Of a DNA stretch of 64,000 nt, positions 33,590-46,430 are shown one piece after another. A program made the position numbers and the translations under genes. The stretch lies in contig NC_044277.2 of the NCBI RefSeq assembly GCF_004027225.2, positions 90,532,283 to 90,596,282 of the forward strand. Direction: 5' to 3'. Each line of letters opens with the position of its first letter. Position 1 is the first letter of the stretch. The notes under the pieces are model-generated. The model saw only the letters and a program-made list of their open reading frames with translations, searched no databases and was not told where the DNA came from. Source of the DNA: Strigops habroptila (Eukaryota > Chordata > Aves > Psittaciformes > Psittacidae).

Positions 33590-34720
33590 AAATAAATGAC
33601 CCCTCGTACATTTGTGGGTGCCAGATCCGTTAATGTCAATCCTGAGAATATTAAAGTCTAAATTAAAGCATGCGGGAAAACGTTAGCTCCTACTGTAATA
33701 GTAATAGCGGTGATAATAAAATGACAGAATTGGGAGCGATTTACATGTTATTGAAGAGGAGGAATTACTGAAGAGTAATAATAGAAAAGAAAACAAGTCG
33801 GAAGCCTGTTATATAATGCGCTGTGTAGACAACGAGAGCGACGGGCTATTTTTATTTTGTTTACCGTATGCTGTGTAATAGGGACTCCTCCGAGCAGCAT
33901 CTCTCCCCGGTGAGCCCAAACTCCAGATAGAATTAGGGGAAAAATTTTAAGCATTCCTGTTGTGCCCGGGCAAAGAAATCCGGGTTTGTAAAACCTTCCT
34001 CCTTACAAATGCTTTCTTTGTACGGATCGGCAAGGGTGCAGGTAGATGACCTTTGCCGGGGACCTTTTACCTTTCATATGGTAAAGAAATTCATATTTTT
34101 GCAGAGCAGGTTACACTTTAACCTTTAATGCTCACGGTTATGTATTTTACGCAGCAGTGGTTACTTTACGTGTCAGCTGTGGTCAGGCATAGTGAGTTAC
34201 TCTGCTTACACACCGAGAAGTCAAGGACTTTTAATTTCAGTTTCGAATGAAGCCTTCCCCTAAAGGAAAATCCCGGCTTTGCGTTAATCTATTTCTGTTC
34301 GGGTGATGGAGACGGTTCAGTTTTGTGATATGGAGCAAGGGTTATGAATGAGGGAGAGGAAGATTGAGAATGGCCGGGGAAAATATTACGCTGTGGTTAT
34401 TTTTGCGATGCTGCGAGATAATAGTAAGTTGTAATTGCACGTTACTGCACCTAATTTGTTCATAAAACTGGCATGGTATTTTACAGGCAGCAGGTTGATT
34501 TGTATTTTAAAGAGGTGGCTGTGATCTCTTTACTTTTTACATAAGGCAGAGGTCGATAGATTTTCCTCCGCGCTTGCCTGTCTGTCTGTCTCTCTCGTCA
34601 TGTAGCGACATGTCAGCAGTGTAGGCTTTCAGCGCGCTTACTCCAGCCCTGATCAGTCATGTAATTAGATCAGGCTGCCATGGTAACAGACGGTATTCAC
34701 CGTATTCACCGTCCAGTCAG
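33590..34720. promoter_or_regulatory. Palindrome-rich block downstream of the island, candidate enhancer
   Basis: Immediately after the island, composition drops to AT-rich yet many CG dinucleotides survive, and there are no simple repeats, transposon pieces or open frames of note. It holds several spaced inverted repeats: TTTACC/GGTAAA at 34066-34085 around CATATG, CATGT-AGCG-ACATG at 34599-34612, and CCTGATC/GATCAGG at 34648-34674 around TAATTA. It also holds a nuclear-receptor-type TGACCTTTG at about 34048-34056, RUNX-type TGTGGTT near 34394, and the X-box at 34674-34687. I infer a first-intron enhancer with slow sequence decay; comparison with other birds and mammals is not possible here. 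Confidence 0.35.
34674..34687. promoter_or_regulatory. RFX-type X-box (GCTGCCATGGTAAC)
   Basis: Near-perfect match to the palindromic RFX binding consensus (GTTGCCATGGCAAC class), differing at one base in each half. RFX family factors bind such sites in enhancers and promoters of ciliary and developmental genes. It abuts the right arm of an inverted repeat and is followed by a tandem GTATTCACC pair (34693-34711), so it lies in a motif cluster. Confidence 0.5.
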
Positions 34721-37700
34721 GTGTGTGTACGGCTGGCGGGCTACCCACCGGGCTACCTCCAGCCCTGCGTGTGCCCTGTTGAGCCATGTCAGTGGTGTGC
34801 AGCCAGCACAGCCAGCGCCTCGGGCTTGCCGAAAATTGAAGGATGCTGGTGGTGGTTTCCGAATGGCTGAACTTCTGAGAAAGGGTGTTCTTTGCCTGCT
34901 GTAGTGTCAGGCAGATGGGACGGTGCATGGCACGCTTAGCAGGTTATAGCCGAATTGTCAGTTCCACTTGAATTTATTATTAGCAAGTTAACAAAGGTGT
35001 GGTACTTTGTAAAATATGCTTTTGGCTTATAAAAGCTTGCATAAAAGTTTCTTCAGTTTTCCTTTTTTTTTTTTTCTTTTGCTGACAGGTTTAACTGTTT
35101 GGTGGCTGTTTGTGAGATTGTGATAGTTGCCATTCATATTTTAGGCTGCAGCCTTGTTACTCTGCACTCACGTACTGCACTTTACACCTCCTGGCCAGTA
35201 AAATGAAAGTCGATGATACCTAATATCACTATTGTCAGTTAGGTTTGTTAGGCTTCTTCATAGTTCTTAGCAAGGTCTAGGCCCTTCTGTGTTTTAGGTG
35301 AAAGCTGACTTCAGTTTCTCTTGGTAAAAAACTGAGTATATACACTATTAAAACAAATGTTCTCCTCAGCATATGCTTTGTTTCCAATGTTGGCATTTCT
35401 TTTGCCTTTTTTTTTTTTTTTCATTTGTGCTCATCAAAATATTATATCCATAGAGCAGGAGGCTTTCTGCCACAAAGTTTATAGTACCTTGAAAGAATAT
35501 GCAATCTAATTAGCTTAGAACTGCATATTGATCTTAAAAACGTATTTAATCGAGCAATGCATATTCGTCCTCATTCTCAGTGTTTGGACATCACTCTTTT
35601 AAGCCGCTTTTCCACAAACGTAGGTAAAATTTTTTAAGGGCACCAAATTTGGCACTCTGCTCTAGTGTCATAAATCTGGAGCGACTCCAGGGGACGGGAT
35701 TGTGAGCCACTTACATGGGTGTATATCTAGAATAACTCCTTTTATTGGACTTAATCCAGGCATGTAGTAGAGTAACGGAGCTCAGAAAGTGATCTGCCGC
35801 GAATCAGTTATTTTTTCTATATCTTTTTGCGGGGAAAAAGCACTGTGGGCTTAAATAGGATTTTTGCTTGATTAAAGAGCCACATTAAGCGTCTGCCGAA
35901 GTGGTTAACACCCGTATTCCAGTCACTAATCTTGTGTGCACTTACACTAATATTGAACTTGGCCCAGAGGATTTCATGTCTCGATGATGAGAAATCATCA
36001 GCACCCACAGCTCCTGAGCATTTGTAGTACCAGGCTGGAACATAATGCAAGCCAGAAATATCTCAGTAAAATAGATATTTTAATCGTGCTGATGGTAAAG
36101 CACAGGAGCTGGAGGAGGCAATGAGAAATGCCTGTCGGTGGTTCAGCTCTTGCAGTGCCAGGCAGCTGGCAGTCTCGGGGTCAGTGTGATGAGTTTGCAG
36201 GTCTCAGCCTGCCTTCCGAGCAGGGGGGGTTCTCCTCGCAGGGGCGAGCGGACAGGGAGTGAATTCATGGGCAGTTTCCTACACCCGAAATGCAGCTTTT
36301 CAGCGCCTCGATGAACTCGCCCTTCTGGTTAGGAGAGAATATCCTCTGCTCTGTGTGGCCGCCTCCGTTTTGGGCCTCTGTACCGAGGAGGTGGCTTGAA
36401 ATAGAAGAGCATGTTAGGAGGGCTCACTGGAGAGAGTGGAATAATCGCACGCAGGACAACTCTTCTAGAGTGAGCCTTTGTGTGCCGCATGCTGCTTATA
36501 CATATTTTATTGTAAGACAAATTACCTGTGTGACTAAGAGCATTAGAAAGTAATTATTTTCAGAAAGGCCATGTATACATAGTTAAAAGACTTTCTGGAA
36601 GTAAACAGTGCAACTTTTCTCCCTTGCCCTTCTGGCCTGATTGAATTTATTTAGAAAGGTTGAAAAAACTAGTCTTGTTTTAAAAGAGATCTGGAATTTC
36701 ACTTAGCAAAAATTTTTATGTAATAGATCCAGTGGCCTAGTTTCCTGTTAATTAAGAAAATAGACACTTAAATGCAGTCACCTGAAAAGCAACTAAGGAT
36801 TTGAACATTAGAATTTAAAAAGAATCGTTTTGCTAACATAGGTAGTAAAACAAAATCAAGGCCTAATTTTGCCCTTGCTGAAGTTCAGCAGCACATCTTA
36901 GTAGATGGCAGTCAGGATTACCATTGTCATTGCTCATACAGTTTGCTGCTTTTGTTGTGGTGTGCTAATTGAAGGGGAAATGCAATAAAGAAGCAAGGCA
37001 GGCTGAAAAGGAAACGTGTGTCGGAATTGCATAGATGGTCTGAAGCACTGGCTGGCTGCAAACCTACTCCAGCGTGTGAGGCAGCTCACGCTGATGCCGC
37101 TTGAGAGAAGTCGGGCTCTGTGACAGCCTTAGCTAAGCGTGCAGGCTGTGAATGATGGGGCTGCTGTGGAGGACCGATCAGGTACAGTGTGTACAATTCA
37201 CAGGGTGCAGATAACAGATGTAGTCGTAGGTCTCTTCTGAGACTTCCGTAACCAACTCTGCTTTAACAAATAAAGGTATAATTAGCACGGGAAACAGAAG
37301 TATGACAGGCTTGGCACAGGTAAATATTTCATCGCAAAGAAATGTTGTGCTATATTCCAGTCGCTTCAGTAGCCTGAGCTTTACGTACTGAAAATCCTGA
37401 CCTCATCCTTTCATTTTACTTTTGTGCAAGACTCTTTAAGTGCAATAACTAAATAAATAAAAAGGTATTTGGACACAGGCACTTTATTTGGAGACTTGTT
37501 CAGTGGTTCACGTTCCTTATATAAAGAAATTGAAGATTTTTACTTGGGTTTGGCTGAGCTGATGCATGACTAATGTTTTAAAATATAAGAAACTTTGCAA
37601 ACTCCTGACTTTTGCAAAAAGACAAAAAACAGATCGATGACCGTGATTCCTTTTTGATCTCAGTGCCTGTGTTGAGAATGTAATGCTTGATAGGTTTTGG

Positions 37701-38500
37701 GGTTTTTTTCCTTCAAAACTGTGGTCTGAGGTGGTTGTACAACACATGCAAATCTGTGTGTGTACATTGGTCCCAGTCTGCAAAGTGACTTTAGTACATG
37801 GCCCAGTGAGGGTTTTGCTGAATGAGGATTCATTAAAGAACCTATCTAGAGTTAAGTATATGTGTAAATCCTTCCATAAATAGGAATGAGTAAGTATGTT
37901 CATAAAATGAAACAACAAAAATGAGGGAGAAATGGTCCCACTAAATCCTTTTATTGTCCCAAGAGTGATAAAAATATTTGGTGAGGTTCCAAGTGAAAAA
38001 CAAAAATGTATTTTGTTTAATATATGATGTCAGCAGAAATTCAGTGCTGGATCTTCATTATTTTACTGAGCATAAATACAGAAATAGAAGAAAAAACTCA
38101 CATTGATAGAGTTTTGTTTATATTATTCGGGAATTTGCAGTCATATGCATCGACTCTTAGCATGCCATCATTAATAGTGCACACGGTAATGTCACATTCC
38201 CCAAGCTGATTATTTTTCACCTAATAGTAGTATTTGCAACAGTATGTTCTCTGGATGATGCTCCTCCTCAAATAAAATATGTTCTGTTGGCAGTGAAGAC
38301 AGTCATCTCAACTCGCTTATGATTCTTCACCTCATTAAGATCACATTTAGGAAAAGAGCACTCAGTTTGAATAAATGGGCTCTGCTCTCTACTGTATGTG
38401 CTCTGTTTGCAGGATTAAATGTATAGTTTATTTGTGCTTGAGTAATAGCAAAAGCAGTCTCTCTCAGTCTTCATTGGAATGTCTTAGCATGTTGTAAATT
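34721..38500. other. Probable intron, nothing coding recognised
   Basis: AT-rich with T runs at about 35063-35075 and 35408-35421. CG dinucleotides are sparse except near 36.2-36.4 kb. A minus-strand 133-codon frame at 37517-37918 is about what chance allows. No transposon recognised. Confidence 0.5.
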
Positions 38501-38570
38501 GTTTGACTCTTAACTGTGGTTTTGTTTCTTTTTGCTTTGGTTTCCATCTTCTGAACTCCTGGATCAACAG

Positions 38571-38691
38571 TCACATCGCAGACCAAGCCGCATGGGCAAG
38601 CAATACAAGCTGTGAATTTATTCTTGACCCCTGTAGGACAGTGACCACCTTCATTTTTGTCTTCACCATACAGATATGCACTGCCAATAAG
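38571..38691 (+). other. Candidate 121-base internal exon C
   Basis: A long T-rich pyrimidine tract (38518-38560), a branch-like CTGAAC and an acceptor CAACAG lead into the exon; the donor is AAG|GTGAGA at 38691/38692. The frame that is open throughout (IADQAAWASNTSCEF then ILDPCRTVTTF) begins one base into the exon, the phase needed to continue the frame of candidate exon B (73 codons plus two bases), and ends on a complete codon. Another frame offers a mini-ORF, MGKQYKL then stop, which would act as an upstream ORF if this is 5' UTR. I recognise no protein family. A non-coding leader exon or a fortuitous pair of splice-like strings are alternatives. Confidence 0.3.
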
Positions 38692-38699
38692 GTGAGAAT

Positions 38700-41600
38700 A
38701 TGATGCTTTTTATTTCCTCTATCAAGTGTACGCTGTCTGCTCTGGGCTTTCATCAGCGTGTACCCCTTACCTGTGTTTGCACGATTACCAACCCGTGATA
38801 TGTTTGTATTTCCCTTGCCTGGCAGTAGAGGTCCTTGAGAAACTCTCGTCAGAAAAATTCCATTAACTCTGGTGATTCAGTTCGGTGACTTACAGGACAG
38901 TGGGTTCCAGATGAGTGGTTTTATGCTCACCTCGGGTCAGAGCATATTCAGTTACTAAAATACGATAGTATGAATGGAAAAGTTTACAGGCTTTGCTTTT
39001 GTTGTAAAATGCCACACATAAAACCGTATAAACTACACTCTTACGAATGTTTTCAGTGATTCTTGTTGCTTGCAGCCTGCTTGACTCTTCCAGTGCCCCG
39101 AGTTTCTCCTGACCACTAAACTTTGTCCTGTTCCCAGGATAACTAATCACTACTGACTTGCCTGGGTATCTTTTACTCTGGTTTGAGCAATGTTTTCAAT
39201 TGTTCTGATTTTTTTTACTCCCCCCTTGAAATGCTTTAGCCAGACAGGAGGTAATAATGCACATATATCAGTCTGCTCTCCTTCTTCTCTCTCTCTCCTT
39301 CCCATATGGTTGTGGAGAATACCTTGAAAAAAACAAGTATCAAGGCTCAATGATCATACTGCCAATAAAAAGAACATAAATTTTTATTTTATTTCTTTAA
39401 TCTGATTGTCATTAAGCCAGCCTGGTTTTTTTGGACTTGTTATATGATTTTTGAGTGCTTGGGATTGGCAATACTGCTAATGCTTAAAAAAAAAAAGATA
39501 AAGGGTTGTAAGAAAATTGCCTATGTCTTTTAAATAAAAGAAAATTAAATGTAGTGGTTACTTGCAGAAAATCAAAGGATTTTTTTTTTCTATTTACAAC
39601 CAGAAAACCTAATTAGCATAGCGTTCTATTTATGAGAGGCTGATCAGAAAGTCTCCGCTGCAGAATAACTTTTTAGTGTATACAGCATATCATAGAGAAA
39701 TATGCAGCACATAATTTGCATTTTATCGTGGCTGCGGGGAAGGGTGCTGTGCTTTAAAGGGAAGTTGTCTAAGCAAGTAGTTACATGCAAAGACATGCCT
39801 GTTACGGTTTACAAATGAGCTTGAATGATGGGGGTGGATAGTAACCACTATATCTCTTTGGAGCAATAACAATTTCTTGAGACTGAAAAACCAGACAAAG
39901 TGCCCGTGCGCTGACACATTTCTTCCTTCTGTTGTGGAAGAAAACTGACTTAGTAGCAGCTATTGACTTGGGAGATGGAATAGAAGGAAGCTTTTTGTTA
40001 GGACATCATTTCCACAAGACATTTAATTTTATTTTTTTTTTTCTCCAGAATTAGCTTGGGTAGTATGAAATTGTGTTTATTTGCAGAAACGATTACTCCA
40101 GGAAAGGCTTGTATTTCTTGATTAGAAGGAGTAATTGTTTATAATGTACTGATCAAATCCTATGAATAATCAGATTGTGTTAGCCACAATGTATTGCTAA
40201 GTCACCTCCAATATTTTAGCATCTGGCATTTCCTGCAATTGCATGAGAGATAGTATATTGGATATTAAGCAAACATTCTGGATAAAAAAATACAACCTAG
40301 TTAAGTCTGGTGCAGAGGCATGACAGGAATATAGTACTATGCTCCTTTTTTTCTGTACCAGTACAGCTTGAACTGTAGTGTTGTATCCGTGGACCTTAGA
40401 TCAGATTTAGTTTTGCTTCTTTTCTTGTTATTGGACGTTTTAGTCACTGTGTTTGAGGTACTTGTGTGGCCTCATTAGTTAGTTCTCATTTTCCCTAGGG
40501 AACAATCAAAATCAGGCCCACTGTGTAGCTAGATAAGTGAAATAAAAGTTACTGGGTAGAGACTGCCTGCTTACAAACGTTCTCTCTGTCACTGGATGTA
40601 ACAGGCAGGGAGATCACAGTAGTAACACGTGAAAGAAACATGACCCGTTGCCGTGCAGGGAGCAGCCACAGATAGGTTTCACAGCTCAAGATAGAGCATC
40701 GCATGATAAGACCCATTGTGTTTCTGGCTTTTGCATTTGTTTCGGGGTGAAGGTGGCGGCAGCCCCACTCTGTTTTAGGCACACCTGAGTTATTACCACG
40801 GAGTTTGTCAGGGGGACCAAACATAGGCTATGCTTGAATGTATCCAAAATGAGATCTCAGAAACCCTACTTAAAGCCTAATGGGCCTGCGTGTGCATTCA
40901 TGGCTTTATTCACTTGAGGAATCGTGTGGCTTCAGGGAGCAACACCGTTGTGTCTGTGAGCTCCAGGTGTGCTTACCTTTCCAATTCACGCAGTGTTCTT
41001 CCAGAGCCTGCTAAAACATCTTGCCTGAATAAGGACACAAGGTATAGTAAAAATAAAAATAAATGGAGGTACACTTTTTTTTTTTAAATCATGATTTGAA
41101 TTAATTTTAGCCTGCTCTACAAAACAGGAGTTACTGTTATTTGTTCAGAGTATGCACTGCCTCCTTCCACGTAGGCAATCGACTCAATGCTTTCTTTTAA
41201 CCATTTGTGTTGGGAGGATTTTGCATGAGGCAGTGGACATTTTAACAAGTAAAGAGTTCTTTTTAATCTTTTCCACTGTTGAGTCACTTGATATCTATTA
41301 GTCATATTATAGTATCAGATTGAATTTACAACCACAGCCCATTTGTAAGATTTTTATTTTTTTTTTTCTGAATTTTCCATGTGTCTGTACACTACTCAAC
41401 ATGGCTTATTTTGTACATAAGACATAATTTCTGTTACGTGCAGACTTCTGGGACCTGCTCTCTGTAAATGGACAACAGTCTGCCCTTTTAAAATACTTTG
41501 TAGTGAACATAAAAAGAGCCAATCTGTCTCTATATTAGTGTGTCCAATGGTGGCTTTTTGACTGCCATATCAGTGTCGTTATGTCCAGTGTATCATAGCT

Positions 41601-42700
41601 GGTTTTATTTCTTCCCTCTTGTACTGTTTCTGAAGGCCTACAATGGCTGTAGGACTAAAAGAAGGTGGCTGATGGAGATACTGTGTTAAAAGCACAAGTG
41701 GAATAGAGATGTGAACTAGGTATAATTGGATAGTAATTAGAAATAATACTTTTAAAATTGTTTGTTTTGTGTGTAACTCAAAGGTAAATTAAATGAAGCA
41801 ATACAAGAGCAGACTGACACCTTAGAAAGGAGGCCTTGTGGTCCCCTCAGCCCTACCCCATCACCTCAGCTGTGACCTTTTACATTTCTCTCTATTCCTT
41901 CATCAGATACTGAAGGTCTGATGTCTGACTGATTGAAAGTTTTGTAACGCCTTCTGAAGTGTAAATGGAGTTGGGTGTAGTGATCTGTCTACTTAAAAAC
42001 ACAAGGCTCACATTCATAATGTGATATAAGCCATGACTTGAGGTTTGATTCACCTTCCAACTTCTGTTTCAAAAAGGCGTATCTGCAGATGGAATAAAAG
42101 ACTTGTTATCCCACATGCTGCGACTTGTTAGCATTACTTTAAAGTGTGGGCATTCGGATGTTAGCGTAAGTATTAGAGGGATGGATCACTTCTATGTGCT
42201 GAGGGCTGAAAGGGCTGAGATGACTAGATGTGATGTGCAGTTGTGTATAAGCCTCAGCATCTGTGTGTGCCTTCCTCCTGCCCTCTCCTTTGGCTGTGTG
42301 TGTTGGGCAGGACATGCTGGTGGGTTTTGCCATGCCTTGATACCAGGGGTGTGCTTTTGGGTGAAAGTTAGATCCAGTGACAGCATTTGAATTTGAATGT
42401 GGTGGCTGAGGGGGTTTTGGCAGTGAGGTACTGTGGTGGAGGCAAACCATCCTTTGGTAAGTTTGATAATTCTTTATTTTATGATCAGTTGCTTAGCAGT
42501 GATCAACCCATTTTGGCCCTAGCTGTAAACCTGACTTAAGGATTTATTGAGTTACTCTTTGCTCTCTAAAAAGGACAAATGCTGAAGTGTTTCTCACTCA
42601 TATTGCAGTGTGGTTGTGACTGTTGGCACATTTTTGTTTGTCAGGTACCCACTCGTGAAGGCCTCTGTAGTTTTGTAAATTTAGTATTTCTGTGAGGCCA
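38700..42700. other. Probable intron, nothing coding recognised
   Basis: AT-rich sequence with short A and T runs (for example 39485-39496, 41077-41086, 41357-41368). No exon with both a good acceptor and donor that I can support, and no recognisable transposon. Confidence 0.5.
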
Positions 42701-42710
42701 GCTACTTGAA

Positions 42711-42746
42711 AGAAAGTCAGGCTTTAACAGAAAGTCAGGCTTTAAT
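42711..42746. repeat. 18-base tandem duplication
   Basis: Two adjacent copies of AGAAAGTCAGGCTTTAAC, differing only at the last base (C/T). The near identity suggests a recent replication-slippage duplication. Confidence 0.85.
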
Positions 42747-43537
42747 GGAGAAGGATAATTACAAAAAGGAGGTTTAATCCTCATTTACTGTGCTCAGAAA
42801 TTTTGTGCTAGTGAATATTTTCTCACTTGTGCGATTTCTTTTCAATGCCATGTGTAGTAGCTGAGTAGAGAGTGATTTTTCAAATTAATATCATAGTAAA
42901 TGTATTTCTTCTCTTCCCTAGCCTCTGAGCACATGACCTGCCTGGTACTGTCCTGTATTCGTAGCTTTCCCCAAATAGACTGAGAGCAAGTAGATCCAGG
43001 ATGTTTGAAAATTAACTTGTATGCAAGAGAAAAAAAACCACAACCTCCTAGTAGATTATTACTCTAGAAGAAGTTGTAAGTTTATTCTCCATGTACCACT
43101 AGTGGTTAAAAACCCATAGCACTAATCATATGCATTTTTATTTACAGATTAGTAGGCTCTACTCTGACATATGACTAACGGGGAAGCCCCTCCCTTAAAC
43201 AGTTGTATGTCATCTGCTTCAGCGAACTAATTACTTGGCAATTCCCATTTGATAATTCCCTCTTTATTTTCTGATGAGTTACTTAACAGTGATGAGCTTG
43301 TTGAGCAGAATACCGTGCTTAATCTCTGCTTCTGAAACTACAGTGCGGGCCTGGGGATATCATTGTTTTCTAAATGCTGTTTAGCCTTGCCATAGGAACA
43401 TTGAAACCACGCTAAGACATGTTAACAGTTCACAATCAATGATAAGCTTAATGTGAGTGATGTGCAGTATTAGCCAAAAATTAAAAAAGGGGTTTACGTT
43501 ACTGTTGCACTGGAGAAAGGATAGTAAATATATAATT

Positions 43538-43568
43538 TAAAAAAAAAAACAAACCCAAACCAAAACCT
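43538..43568. repeat. A-rich low-complexity tract
   Basis: A-run followed by AAACAAACCCAAACCAAAACC. No retroposon body upstream that I recognise. Confidence 0.7.
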
Positions 43569-43744
43569 AACACAATTTAGACATTAAGAAGCAGAAGCTT
43601 GTGTCAGAGATACGTGCTTTATATCGTTCTCCTCTCCACTGAAATAATCAATTGAAAGGAAATCTTATTCTTTAACAAGACCATACTGTTTCTTTTAATA
43701 CCTGTTTGACAGTTCAGCTGATACTAGTGATTGTTGTGTTGTTT

Positions 43745-43802
43745 TAATGAGAGATACTTTGTCACTCTCACTTTGTCACTTAACGAGAGATAAATTGTCA
43801 CT
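43745..43802. repeat. Imperfect 22-base repeat pair with inner TTTGTCACT units
   Basis: TAATGAGAGATACTTTGTCA at 43745 and TAACGAGAGATAAATTGTCA at 43781 (each followed by CT) match at 19 of 22 positions, and a third CTTTGTCACT lies between them. This looks like a decayed local duplication. Confidence 0.7.
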
Positions 43803-46155
43803 GTGTTTTCTCTACTGTTACCTGTCTTTTTTATTCTTCCCCAATCCCTTTTCACATTCTTTCACTCTAGTGGCCACAGCAACCGTTGTTTCTGGCTGGG
43901 GAATGCATTTCCAGTCTCACTGCTAATTACAACATCGCAGTGTTGCTAGAGGGTACCTGAGTTCAGCGGTGCTTAGCTACAGCAGCAGGCAGGGGGATTT
44001 ATGGGGTGAAGTGGCATCAGCCTTCTCACGGCAGTCCTGGTAAGGTCAAAGTGAGCCTCCTCTACAGCCCAGGACGGGTCTGACCAAGTCAGACGGGTCC
44101 TCTTCAGGCCCAGTGCCTCTGAAATTCAACCGTGTGAAACCAGGCTGTTGAATTTGATTAAGATTCTGTTACTAACTTCGGTAGAGGAGGACTTGTGGAT
44201 CAGCTACAGTCACTTTGACTAGCTGGTGGCATTATCCCACAGATGCTGATACCTGAAGAATCGGATTTTAGCTGAACTGGTGTTACAAGCTGAGAATTGG
44301 GCTATTTTTTCTTTGACTTGAAGAAGTAGTGTAGTATTTTGTGTATTAGCTCAGATGACATTGCATCATCAGGCTTGCTGATTTATTAGATATTCACAAT
44401 GGTATCTCTTGGCCAGTACTGGAAGCTGTGTCACAGGCTTGTTTTATCAATGAGAAAAATGTATTTGTACATCGTTACATGTGCTTTTTGTAAAATTAAT
44501 CACAGGAACAGTAATTTTATGAAACATAGAATTCAGAACAGATTAATCTACCTTGATTGTGTTCATGAAGTACACCAGCTATAAAATCTTTTGAAAGGAA
44601 TATTAATCAAGTTGATCAAAGGTGGCTTGAAGTACAGAATTCAAATAGGAACACAATTACTTTCTATCTGCCTGTGTGTTTGCCATAGTTTGGGTGATTT
44701 TTTTATTTTTATTTTTTAATACAAAATTAATTTCGATTTTGCTTTTTGGATTTTTTTTTTTTTTGGTACAGAATTTGTCATGTTTTAAAAGCAAAGATGT
44801 AAGAAGGTAAAACAGATAAAATTGTGCATTTTGTAAAATGCAGTAAATAGGGAGCATAATAAAAGAAGCAATTAAAACCCAGTAGAAGGTCATTGAATAT
44901 TTTGAATTTTTTTTAATTTATTTTTTATCTTATTTAATTTTTTAACAACTCTCAGTATCTCGAGTAGTGCTGTGCAGGATTGCTGAAAACAGAAATCCTT
45001 CATAACAATCAGAAAAGAAATGTGATGGTGAGCAGAGTGCCCCGCCTGTGATCTGAAAGGTTTGCTACACACCCAGGAGCTGACCCTTGACAGATCCTTC
45101 TACAAACCATTATAGCTGTTGTGGACCTGCATGCCAAGCCATGGTGTCATATTTATTTTACTGAGGCAGCCAAAGTTACTAGACGGTGATTTGGGCTGAT
45201 CTTCAACCACCTGCTCAGAGGTTGTCTGTCCACCTGTGAATTATCCACCCTTCTTTCACCTTCCTCTTCAGGCTTACTAGTATCTCACTAAAGACTGAGA
45301 CTCTGCTCAGGCAGCATTGTTTATAATTTCAGAAGAGATGTGCCCAAGGACTCCAGGTCTGGCTCAGGGTATTTTCTTCTCTCAGCAAGGAAAGGCAGTG
45401 GTTGCTTGTCATTAAGATAGAGCTATTGAGCAAAATGTTTGGCCCCAGACACACTGATACTGGTATTACTATCAATATTCATACAAGTAAAACACTACCA
45501 TATGAATATCATGAACATGATCTTTCAGTTAACACGAGATTTTAATTGCATACTAGTGTCTTAAGATTTCAGTGTGTGGTTTAAAACAAGCAAACAGAAC
45601 CCAACTCATTAACATATGATGGAGGTTTGTCTGTTGACAACTGCTGTGTCTCCCTGACATCCAAATGAAATCGTACCTTCCCCCCTACTTTATTATAAAT
45701 GAGAGAACTAATAAATCCTACGTTTCGTGGTTTTTTTCCTCTGGATTTCTTTTCCTTTTTCCCATCAGCTACCCTGGGCTACGTTAGCGTGACTCCTCTG
45801 TGAGCAGCATTTGCTGATGGAATAGCCAAATACAAACTGGTAGGTATGGGCAAATGCTTTGCCTTTGCATCTCCTAGTTTGCAGAACTGAGAAGCTGCCT
45901 CACCTCTTTGCTTAGGTCTTGTCTGTTTCAGGTTTCCTACTTAGTAGTCTTGCCAAATTTTCTTGGATATCTGCTGTGATTTGACCTGACGTTTTTGTTG
46001 TTAATGACACAGTCTTGGAAATCACTTGTGATTACCTTTGTGAACTTGACAATTGATTAAGTGAATGGTAGGGAGATAAATGGCACGGCAGTACCATCTC
46101 TGTCACATTCCTGTGTTCTGTTTTATGGGGAAAGAGGATGATGGTGGATCATGAA
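43803..46155. other. Probable intron, with one palindrome
   Basis: No gene recognised. A perfect inverted repeat GTCTGAC-CAA-GTCAGAC lies at 44078-44094, flanked by a direct repeat of GACGGGTC. The 44.7-44.95 kb part is T-rich low-complexity DNA. Confidence 0.5.
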
Positions 46156-46430
46156 CTGTGATGACAGGAGAAGGGGTAATGGGTTCAACCTTAAACATGG
46201 GAGATTTAGATTAGATATAAGGAAGAAATTCTTTACTGTGAGGGTGGTGAGGCACTGGAACAGGCTGGCCAAAGAAGTTGTGAATGCTCCATCCCTGGCA
46301 GTGTTCAAGGCCAGGTGGGGTGGGGCCTTGAGCAACCTGGTCTAGTGGAAGGTGTCCCTGCCTGTGGCTGGGGGTTGGAACTAGATGATCTTAAGGTCCT
46401 TTTGAACCCAAACCATTCTGTGATTCTGTG
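46156..46430 (+). mobile_element. 5'-truncated CR1 LINE tail
   Basis: It retains about the last 275 bases of CR1. The frame at 46151-46345 reads [20 protein letters not shown] then [20 protein letters not shown] then [19 protein letters not shown], the ORF2 C-terminus also seen in the 25.3 kb copy, followed by the GGTTGGAACTAGATGATCTT block and two exact ATTCTGTG octamers at 46415-46430. It has the same orientation and the same subfamily features ([13 protein letters not shown] nucleotide string, VVRHWNRL) as the 25.3 kb element. Inert. Confidence 0.95.

Noticed and set aside
32930..33595. 221-codon plus-strand open frame
   Set aside because: Same cause: GC-driven absence of stops, with repetitive Arg/Gly/Cys content from GGC and TG repeats. 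No start context or domain.
37517..37918. 133-codon minus-strand open frame
   Set aside because: Within chance expectation, no family features.
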